DNA from: Leishmania donovani
Lineage: Eukaryota > Euglenozoa > Kinetoplastea > Trypanosomatida > Trypanosomatidae
DNA length: 19,872 nucleotides
Direction of reading: 5' to 3'
Assembly: GCF_000227135.1 (NCBI RefSeq)
Contig: NC_018262.1
Coordinates: forward strand, 745,757-765,628
Shown: positions 1-6,840 of the stretch, piece by piece
Position numbering within the stretch: the first letter of the stretch is position 1
How the letters are laid out: every line of letters starts with the position of its first letter
The notes under the pieces: model-generated
Database searches by the model: none
The model's input: only the letters and a program-made list of their open reading frames with translations
Told to the model about the DNA's origin: nothing
Program-made: the position numbers and the translations under genes

Positions 1-510
1 GGAGGCCAAGCAGCACCCCCTATCCCTGCCAATGCCGAGCCACTTGCGGTGGTGACGCGGGGCCAGGCACCCGCGACGTGGTGGTGCCAGAGCGCTTCAT
101 CGCTGCTCATGCCGGCAGCCATGTCGTGGACGGCGTTGCGTCGGAGCGGCCTGCGACAGCGAGCACGCGTGTGCCATCCATGTGGTGGGCAGCGTGTCAG
201 CGCGACTCGAACGTGCCCCGCCCGGCCCTCGCACTGCCTACTGGTGGTGGGCAACCTGCGTGCCACCGCGAGGGATGCACCAGGGATGGCGACTGGCATG
301 GTGTGAGCCGCTGTGAGGCGACATGCGAGGCGGCGGATCGGTAGGTCTCGAGGCGGTGCTGAGCCGACGGAGTCGGTGCACTGCTGCACTGGCGCGTGTC
401 TACGGCTGCTTTGCACCACGAGATGGGTCTGTGACTGGCCGGGGGCAGCAGAGTGGCGCTGGGCTCCTGCTGCGCGGCAGAGAATGAACCCGCACATGCG
501 GAGCGAAAAA
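1..510 (+). mobile_element. SIDER-like degenerate retroposon (5' end outside window)
   Basis: This GC-rich block has no coding character and differs sharply from the T-rich spacers elsewhere in the window. It contains GTGGTGCCAG at 81-90, which resembles, as I remember it, the core of the 77-79 nt signature shared by trypanosomatid ingi/L1Tc/SIDER retroposons. Related GTGGTGGGCA-type motifs recur at about 182 and 243. A short A-run (506-510) could be a degenerate retroposon tail, and the visible length of about 510 bp fits the usual SIDER size of about 0.5 kb. SIDERs are short, non-autonomous and often sit in 3' UTRs, where SIDER2 members are reported to destabilise mRNA. This one would lie in the 3' UTR of a gene left of the window. 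The assignment rests on motif memory and composition, not on an alignment. Confidence 0.42.
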
Positions 511-554
511 TGTCTTTGTGTTTTGTGCCAACTCCCTGCTTCTGAGAAAAGTGC
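234..554. repeat. 321-bp direct repeat, copy A
   Basis: Every base of 234-554 recurs at 654-974 with a fixed offset of 420 and no mismatch that I found line by line. The copy ends exactly where the run of N begins. It covers the downstream part of the SIDER-like element plus about 44 bp of flank beyond its A-run, so the duplicated unit is not just the retroposon. Confidence 0.95.
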
Positions 555-653
555 NNNNNNNNNNNNNNNNNNNNNNNNNNNNNNNNNNNNNNNNNNNNNN
601 NNNNNNNNNNNNNNNNNNNNNNNNNNNNNNNNNNNNNNNNNNNNNNNNNNNNN
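555..653. other. Assembly gap (99 N)
   Basis: A run of 99 undetermined bases. It lies exactly between the two identical 321-bp copies, so its true size is unknown and could be zero or negative (overlapping contig ends) or larger (a tandem array). Confidence 0.99.
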
Positions 654-974
654 CTGCCTACTGGTGGTGGGCAACCTGCGTGCCACCGCGAGGGATGCAC
701 CAGGGATGGCGACTGGCATGGTGTGAGCCGCTGTGAGGCGACATGCGAGGCGGCGGATCGGTAGGTCTCGAGGCGGTGCTGAGCCGACGGAGTCGGTGCA
801 CTGCTGCACTGGCGCGTGTCTACGGCTGCTTTGCACCACGAGATGGGTCTGTGACTGGCCGGGGGCAGCAGAGTGGCGCTGGGCTCCTGCTGCGCGGCAG
901 AGAATGAACCCGCACATGCGGAGCGAAAAATGTCTTTGTGTTTTGTGCCAACTCCCTGCTTCTGAGAAAAGTGC
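654..974. repeat. 321-bp direct repeat, copy B (3' part of SIDER-like element plus flank)
   Basis: Identical to 234-554. It starts at the first base after the N run and ends at 974, where unique sequence leading to the first gene begins. If the duplication is real, this is a second 5'-truncated element copy. If it is an assembly artefact, only one copy exists and 654-974 simply continues the upstream contig. Confidence 0.95.
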
Positions 975-1020
975 ATCTCGTCTGCGGGCTCTGCACTGCG
1001 GGTTGTCATGCATTTTGATG

Positions 1021-1077
1021 ACATGTCTTCTTTTACCACCGCACTTTCCGTCTTTTTGGCGTTTCGCATTCACTAAG
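1021..1077 (+). promoter_or_regulatory. Candidate trans-splice acceptor (distal) for the 1154 gene
   Basis: A pyrimidine-rich stretch at about 1024-1070 is followed by its first AG at 1076-1077. Spliced-leader addition here would give a 76-nt 5' UTR containing one upstream ATG (1104). A second AG at 1129-1130 would give a 23-nt leader with no upstream ATG. Confidence 0.5.
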
Positions 1078-1103
1078 CAACGCACGCTCAAACACACTTG
1101 CGT

Positions 1104-1193
1104 ATGGATCCGCATACGGCACACACACAGGGTAACGGGACACGAAATCCATCATGTTTTCTGGGTTGCATTTTCGCGGCTGGATTGTTATGA
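1104..1193 (+). promoter_or_regulatory. Upstream ORF overlapping the start of the 1154 gene
   Basis: An ATG at 1104 opens a 29-codon frame ending in TGA at 1191-1193. It is out of frame with the main ORF and overlaps its first 40 bases. A ribosome initiating here would bypass the main start at 1154. The uORF is present only if the distal acceptor (1076-1077) is used and is removed if 1129-1130 is used. Confidence 0.35.
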
Positions 1194-1606
1194 GTCTTAT
1201 CTCGGTCCTTCTCTTCACCGCCGTCGCTGTTCCAGCTGCCTACATCCCCAAAACATTCTGGCGCACCATCTACGTCGCTGTCGTCACGCCAGTGGTATGG
1301 GTAGTCTACAATGTCGCCCTCTACTTTGTTCTGTGCCGTCCTATGGCGCACTGCACTAGCATGTTTAGCCGCGGTGAGTGCTGCAAGACTAAGCACGCTG
1401 ACGACACAGGCGATGTCACACTCTTAACGAAGGAGATGTACCAGCTGAACAACGTCTTGCACTCCCTCAAGTGCGAGACGGCGGAGATGAATGCTGCGAC
1501 GACGCTAATCAATAATCAGCTTGACGGGAAGATGGCCGACCAATCGCCGCAGAAGGGCGCCTACAGCTCTTTCACAGAACTGACGCCGACGATGCGTTCG
1601 CCATGA
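1154..1606 (+). CDS. Small two-transmembrane protein with heptad-repeat tail, unknown function
   Basis: A 150-residue protein that I do not recognise. Two hydrophobic segments (residues about 10-30 and 39-60), joined by a short PKTFWR-type loop, form a probable membrane hairpin. A cysteine-containing stretch follows (C61, C67, C76, C77). Residues about 88-123 look helical with heptad spacing (L91, L98, L105, M112, I119 and partners M95, L102, L123), so a short cytosolic coiled coil is likely. The last 25 residues are polar. The start at 1154 is chosen because it follows two plausible splice acceptors and puts the first membrane segment near the N-terminus; M13 would cut into that segment. Being on the same strand as its neighbours and having regular codon use make it a likely real gene. 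Membrane location is inferred, and no enzyme motif is visible. Confidence 0.75.
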   Translation: MFSGLHFRGWIVMSLISVLLFTAVAVPAAYIPKTFWRTIYVAVVTPVVWVVYNVALYFVLCRPMAHCTSMFSRGECCKTKHADDTGDVTLLTKEMYQLNNVLHSLKCETAEMNAATTLINNQLDGKMADQSPQKGAYSSFTELTPTMRSP

Positions 1607-2768
1607 CGCCCCCAACACTTTGTGTGCAGATACAACGCAAGGTGTGCTGGTCTTTTTTTTTCTCGTCTCTCTTTTTCCGCACGTTTCGGACGGCAGTGCG
1701 CTGCCCGTGTTAGTAATTGCGCTCTGTCTCTCTGTCTCTGTTTTGTGCCTATTATCTTTGCCGTCTCTGTCGGAGAACGAGGGTGGCATCAACTTTTTTT
1801 TTGATTGCTCCTTTTTTTTTAAATGGCTCATTGGCCACTCTTTGGGTGGCCGCACGCACGTGCGTGCGTGCCCAGGGTGCGTGAGACGTGTTTTGTTTGT
1901 CTGTGTCTTTCATGATTCAAGTACTGGACTTTTATATGTGAATCGCCCGTTCGCTACCGTCTGAGCACTTTTCTGCCCCGGCTCATGTTTTGGGTAAGCT
2001 TGCTCAGATGCCGTTTAGCGCATGAATGTTTTTTTTTTTTGTTCGCTTGCCTCCACCACCTTTTTTTAACCTGTGTCTCCCCCGTTGCGTGGCTGTGCCA
2101 CACCCCCTCTGTTCCTCCGCAGCCTACGTCTTCCTTGGTGACTCGCCGCTCTGCCTCTCCTTGATCTTCTCATCCGAGTCTTTTCTCAGCGGCGGCATTA
2201 GACAGACTCCGCTTTCGAGGTCGGTCCTCTCTGTATGATCGCTTTCCCGCACCGAATTCAGGGACCTCTTCCCCCTCCGCCTCCCCCCGGCGATGTGTTG
2301 TGTGTGTGTTTGCTGGGGGGGGGGCACCGCAGCAACACAAACGCAAAAGTGAGGAAACACACTACAGAGGTGCGCGCACCTTCAGGGAGTGGGAAGAACA
2401 ACACGTGCATTCATGTTTGGAGGGCGAAGAGACGTGGAAACTATACGTGCGTGTAGAACTATGACATGCCGCCGGCTCATTCATGGTGTATGCTGTGTGG
2501 CGTCAATTCCTCGACCTAGCCGAACTCTTGCCTTTGCCGCTTGCGGTGCGGCACACAAGGTTGTGCGCGTGTGTGTGCATGTGTGTGGACAACGCTGGGG
2601 AGCTTCCAGAGTGTCTCCTTTTGTGTTCACCTCCTTCCCTCTTTTTCATCGCTCTCGCCTCTTCTCGCTTACTTCCTACCTGGGCCGCCTGTGCATCTCT
2701 GCGCACTGTCACACGCTTCCACGCGTACGCACACCCGCGAATGGACACACATACACGTGTGTGTGTGT
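1607..2768 (+). other. Spacer: 3' UTR of the 1154 gene and upstream region of the p24 gene
   Basis: T/C-rich non-coding sequence with homopolymer runs (T12 at 2029-2040, G10 at 2315-2324) and TG-rich patches. The pyrimidine-rich region at about 2620-2690 precedes the p24 splice acceptor. Short open frames on both strands are low in complexity and show no protein-like composition. No RNA gene was recognised. Confidence 0.8.
1851..1868. repeat. 18-bp perfect palindrome
   Basis: CGCACGCAC followed immediately by its reverse complement GTGCGTGCG. It lies in the 3' UTR region of the 1154 gene. With no spacer it could form only a tight hairpin or cruciform. Purine/pyrimidine alternation makes such palindromes common in CA/TG-rich spacers, so function is uncertain. 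Confidence 0.7.
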
Positions 2769-2770
2769 AG
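2620..2770 (+). promoter_or_regulatory. Trans-splice acceptor for the p24 gene
   Basis: A pyrimidine-rich stretch (about 2620-2690) is followed by roughly 80 bases without any AG until GTAG at 2767-2770. The predicted 5' UTR (2771-2898, 128 nt) is A-rich and has no upstream ATG, which supports 2899 as the start codon. Confidence 0.65.
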
Positions 2771-2898
2771 TAAATTAACCACAACGATCTCTCGGAGGTT
2801 CAGTCAGCGAGCAACAATAGAGGGAGCGTCAAGTCCTGCACTCGCTCGACAAGAAAAAAAGCAAACAGCAACAAAAAAGGAACTTACTGTGACACACT

Positions 2899-3543
2899 AT
2901 GGCGCGTCGTGGCTCTACGTCTCTTGCAGCGGCCTCGACAGCCGCGCTGCTGGTGCTGGTGCTTAGTTCTACTGTGAATGGTTTTGTGTTTCAACTTGAG
3001 TCTGGCAAATCACGCTGCTTCTTACAGGAGGTGGCGAGTGGCACCGACTTGCGAATTGTGTACAAGGCGGATGACACCTATGGTGATTTTCTCGACGTTG
3101 TGCTCACCAACGCGAATGGCAATACACTCTACAGGGAGTTGGGCAAGAGTAGCGGCGCTTTCCTGGAGCGCATCACCAACGGTGGTGAGCACTCCCTGTG
3201 CTTTACCTCACGTCAAGGAGCGCAGAGCGCGAAAATGACGCGAAGCCTGTTGCTGGTGATGCAATTGGGCGCGGATGCGAAAGACTACGACACCATGGCG
3301 ACGAAGGAGAAGATGCGTCCGATGGAGGTGCAGATGCGCATGATGGAGGATACGGTTCAGGAGGTTCACAACGAGTTCGTCTACTTCCGCGCCCGCGAGG
3401 CAGAGATGCGTAACACGAATGAGCACATGACGGCCAAGGTGATGTGGATGTCGGTCGGCCTCATCATCCTCTTTGGCATCTTTTGGTATCTGCAGATGCG
3501 TCACCTAAAGCGCTACTTCAAGAAGAAGCGCATGATCGATTAG
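2899..3543 (+). CDS. p24/emp24 (TMED) family GOLD-domain protein, delta-like
   Basis: A 214-residue type I membrane protein of the p24 family, which cycles between ER and Golgi in COPII/COPI vesicles as a cargo receptor and coat-binding subunit. Parts in order: signal peptide (residues 1-28, probable cleavage after VNG); GOLD domain (about 29-122) with the family's two cysteines, C40 and C101, expected to form a disulphide; coiled coil (about 135-178) ending in REAEMRNTNE at 165-175, which matches the conserved p24 motif before the membrane; transmembrane segment (about 182-198); short cytosolic tail with YF followed by KKKRMID. Length is typical for the family. The tail lines up with that of animal TMED10 (p24 delta-1), where the aromatic pair binds COPII and the basic residues bind COPI. 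The -4 position here is Arg instead of Lys. The start is the first ATG after a good acceptor. Confidence 0.93.
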   Translation: MARRGSTSLAAASTAALLVLVLSSTVNGFVFQLESGKSRCFLQEVASGTDLRIVYKADDTYGDFLDVVLTNANGNTLYRELGKSSGAFLERITNGGEHSLCFTSRQGAQSAKMTRSLLLVMQLGADAKDYDTMATKEKMRPMEVQMRMMEDTVQEVHNEFVYFRAREAEMRNTNEHMTAKVMWMSVGLIILFGIFWYLQMRHLKRYFKKKRMID

Positions 3544-5010
3544 GCGAGCCCTCCCTCCCGCCTCCTGTTCCGCGACCGGTTCGGGGGCCGCAAAGAGTGA
3601 GAAAAGCCCCGGCGGAGGTGTATGTATGCGTATGTGTGTGTGCTCATTTTTGATTCCTTGCACTCTCCTTGAGTCTGGTGTGGCTGCTTTCACCGCCGCC
3701 ACCTCAAGCATCTGTGCGTGTGTGTGTGTGTCTCTCAGCTGCTGACGTTCTCTCTGCGCCGCCCTTTGTCTACCTCGGCTCCTTTCTTTTGTGCTGTTCA
3801 GGAGTACCGAGTTAAAGGAGAGGGAAAGGGGATGAGAGGGGCCAAGGTGAGGTGTGTGCGACTGCCAACCGCAGAGGCAGCGATGAGCGGCAGCGTGGCA
3901 TGTGATGCACAACCGCAAGGAAAAAACAAAGCGGTTCTTCGGGCATTTATTTTCCTTTTCTTTTCCCTTTTCTGTTCTCCTGTGCTTGCTCTGTGTGCAT
4001 TGTCCTTGCAAGTTTGTGTACAGCCAGGTGCTGTGTGCGTGTGCGTGCGCTTGTGGGTTGGAGTGCAGGGGTGAGAGGGGGTCGACGCCTCTTGGCGGCT
4101 TGTACTCCCCGTCGCCGTTCGCCGAGTCGTGGCTCTCTCTAGCTCCCTTGTTCTCTTGTCGTGTTTTTGTGCCCTTTCCTCGCCTTGTGTTTTTGTGTGG
4201 TTCTGACAGCGACTCTTACTCTCTCGATGCGTGTAACGTAACTCTGCAAGCGTTGGGCAGGCTGTAGGCGGATGGGGAACTTCGCCGAATCGGGTCTATA
4301 CATGAATGCCTGCGCGTGCATCTCTGTGTGTGTGTGAGCTGGCGTGTGCCCTCTATAGCAGCTGTGAAGAAGCAAGACTAGGTAGCACAAGTGTGAGAGA
4401 TCATTCCTTTCCGGCTACGTGGCGTGCCGTGAAGGTGCGCGGTCGGGCTGATGGCGGCCAGTCCGCCGTCATAGAAGGGAGCTCGCACAGATGAGACTTC
4501 CCAGAGAGAGTTCCACGGTGGAAGGCCACGAAGATTGGCAATAGGGTGCCGCAAAAAATCAGCAGCGCTGCCCGTTGCCGACAACAGTCGCGGCTTCCTC
4601 CAGAGTTATGAGTCCGGCAATAACCACGATGAAACTCACAGCTCCCTCCCCTCCCTCGCTAGACCTCCAGCGGTCGCTCTTCCTACTGCCGCTGCCGATG
4701 CGGGCTCTCATTCGGTCGCGCGCTTTTCTCTTTCCCTGCCTCTCTTTGCATGAGCTACTTACTCCCTCTCGCATCTCCCTCTTCCATGCATGTTTTTTTT
4801 TTTTGCCATCCCCCCGTGCACTTGATTGCATCGGTTGTTCCGACTCCTTCGCACCGATGCGGCACCTCGGTGCTCGCTACCTGCCCCCGACGACACACCA
4901 CATTTCGATCGTCCTTTGCGTAATTCCACCGATGCACGCATAAACACCTAAGAATGAGAAAAAGAAAACGGAAACAGCGCCCGAAAAGGTATCTGAGGAC
5001 CGCAGTTTGC

Positions 5011-5035
5011 GTTCTTTTTCTTCCTCTCTCGGTGA
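5011..5035 (+). promoter_or_regulatory. Orphan polypyrimidine-AG acceptor module 1
   Basis: A strong pyrimidine tract (5011-5030) is followed by AG at 5034-5035 and then about 150 bases of purine/A-rich, leader-like sequence (5040-5190). No plausible coding region follows. It could be a cryptic acceptor, part of the p24 polyadenylation signal (splicing and poly(A) addition are coupled in these organisms), or the 5' end of a non-coding RNA. Confidence 0.35.
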
Positions 5036-5214
5036 GTGTGTGTAGGATCATAAAGGTGAGCCGCATAACACGCAGCCGTCACATCAACAACACCCTCAAT
5101 CACAGCAAAAGGGGAAGACGCTTCAACAACACCATTGTTAGCCTAGCTTTCAGCTCAGCGGGAAAGCGAAGAGAAGGCTAGGAGAGGGTTGGCGAAGGCA
5201 CTCCTCGTTCTCTG

Positions 5215-5341
5215 TTTTTATTTTTCGTTTCGTTTTGCTTTGTAGGCACCCCTCTCTCTTCTCTGCCCTTCTCCCTCTCTTTCGGGGATATCATTCTCCA
5301 TCTCCGTCTTGTATGCGTATGCGTGACTGTCTGCACGCGAG
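5215..5341 (+). promoter_or_regulatory. Orphan polypyrimidine-AG acceptor module 2
   Basis: A long T/C-rich stretch (about 5215-5310) is followed by AG at 5340-5341. The next 220 bases (5342-5565) are A/purine-rich and contain no ATG at all, exactly like a 5' leader, but then run into a (TG)13 repeat instead of a gene. Confidence 0.35.
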
Positions 5342-5572
5342 AGCTGGGCGAGGTACTGAGTCACTGTGGTTTGTTTGAGAGCGTGAGACGTCCGACGCGA
5401 AAAAGACAAGAAGCACACGGACACCTACACACACACATACTCATAAATACAACGAAGGCGTGTCCGAAGACGAAGAGGGGCAATACGAGTAACGACGTCA
5501 AAAAAGGTGCTAAGAGACAAAAGAAAGGACACACCAGTCACAGCAGAAAGCAGCCATCATTTTGCGTGTGCT

Positions 5573-5598
5573 TGTGTGTGTGTGTGTGTGTGTGTGTG
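5573..5598. repeat. (TG)13 microsatellite
   Basis: Twenty-six bases of uninterrupted TG in the spacer between the p24 and kinase genes; likely length-polymorphic. Confidence 0.97.
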
Positions 5599-6250
5599 AC
5601 TTCTTATATTGTTCCAGAGTGTGCTCTTGCTGAGAGTGGGAGCTGTGCAGCAGCATCCTTCGTCTTTTTCCCCTCTTTTTCGCGTGCATTCTATTCCCCT
5701 TCCCTCTTCAGCTCTCTCTCGATCTCCGCACGTGTGTGTCGGCGTTTATTCAGGTCACTCCTTCTTTCTTCATTTTGTTTTTGCACGTGACTTTCTCGTA
5801 CATCGTTGGCCATTTTTTCCTCTGTTATATCTGTTGTTCTCATTCCGGGGGTTTTTCCTTCTTCCTTTTCCTCTGTGTGCTGTCGCGACTTCTGTACACG
5901 GTGTTCCAGTGCCGGTGAACGCTCGTTCCTTTTTTTGCTTTCTCTCTGTCTCTGTCTCTGTCTCTCTCTGTGTGTGTGTGTGTGATCGTCTTCCTTCTTC
6001 GTTTTTTTGCCTTTCTCGCTGTCTCACTTTCGTGGGTTTGAATACTGCGAGTTCCTTTTTTGCTTTTTATATTTGAACTTTTTTTCCACGTCTTGATTGT
6101 GCATGTTTGCTTCGCCTTTCTCTTGTTGTGTGCCCAGGTCGAACCCGCTGCTCTTTCTTTGTGTAGCATTACAACTCTCTTGTCGGTGCCTCTGGCGGTG
6201 TGCAGTGCCGTTGCTGTCTCATCGCTGAAGGAAGAGGAAAGCACACACGC

Positions 6251-6269
6251 ATATATATATATATATATA
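6251..6269. repeat. (AT)9 microsatellite
   Basis: Nineteen bases of alternating AT flanked by CGC and CGC, about 430 bp upstream of the kinase splice acceptor. A second AT run with a similar left and right context lies at 15412-15428. Confidence 0.95.
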
Positions 6270-6678
6270 CGCACGGACATAGTTACGTACACACACGCTA
6301 CTGGGTAGGTGTACCGAGTGTGTGTGCGTGTATGGGTGCGCACATATCTAGAGCGCGTGCCTTTCGTTTTGCCCCTTTTCTTTTTGTTGCGTGGCGCTCT
6401 TCCTCCTTTCCTGTTTTCTTTTCCCCCTTTGGTCGTGGTCGCGACTGTCTTGGTCGTGGGTGGCCATCCGTTGACGTGCATGAAGTGCGTGTCTGTTCTG
6501 CCTTTTCGTATCTCCATTTTTTTATTTACGAATCTCTCTCTGTCTTACTCTCTGCTTCTTTCCTCCTCTGCGGTGCTATAGTGAACTGAGGTTCGCACTG
6601 TGCTTGTGCCTCCTAGTGTGTATCTGTCCGTCGTCTGCACGGGTGCTGCCGCGTGTGGGCCGTTCATCTCACGCCGCA

Positions 6679-6697
6679 TTTTCTTTTGTTTTCGCAG
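6679..6697 (+). promoter_or_regulatory. Trans-splice acceptor for the kinase gene
   Basis: A compact T-rich tract (6679-6693) ends in CGCAG, with AG at 6696-6697. The predicted 5' UTR 6698-6840 (143 nt) contains no ATG, so the first ATG of the spliced mRNA is at 6841. Confidence 0.75.
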
Positions 6698-6840
6698 GTA
6701 CGTTTCGCGCCAACTTTGCAGAAAGGCCTTGAGGCTGGGTCATAACGCTATCCGGTATCGCGAGCTTTCTGTGCGTGGTTTTGCGCGTGCGTGTGCAGCC
6801 GAGTATCTGTCTCTCTAGTCCGCCCGTTGGTGCGGCACTC

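Larger units (their letters stand above)
3544..6678 (+). other. 3.1-kb spacer: p24 3' UTR and upstream region of the kinase gene
   Basis: No convincing gene on either strand. The region is mostly T/C/G-rich with TG-rich patches. A more balanced GC-rich island occupies about 4381-4660, where a 5-bp GGCGG/CCGCC hairpin lies near 4453-4467. Two polypyrimidine-AG modules with purine/A-rich sequence behind them lie at 5011-5190 and 5215-5565. Homopolymer and dinucleotide repeats occur at 4793-4804 (T12), 5573-5598 and 6251-6269. Open frames of up to about 225 codons on the minus strand are Lys/Arg/Thr-rich mirrors of pyrimidine tracts. Confidence 0.75.

Noticed and set aside
197..1069. 290-codon minus-strand frame across the gap
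   Set aside because: It runs through the N region, repeats itself because of the duplicated block, and has no protein-like features.
733..1359. 208-codon + strand frame across the repeat and the next leader
   Set aside because: It starts at GTG inside the SIDER-like sequence and overlaps the better supported 1154 gene in another frame; composition is Arg/His/Cys-rich.
5840..6517. 225-codon minus-strand frame rich in Lys, Arg and Thr
   Set aside because: It is the mirror of T/C tracts and the AT and TG microsatellites on the + strand.
6775..6840. 22-residue N-terminal extension of the kinase frame from 6775
   Set aside because: 6775 is GTG, not ATG. The first ATG after the splice acceptor is 6841, and the extension has no DYRK-like sequence.
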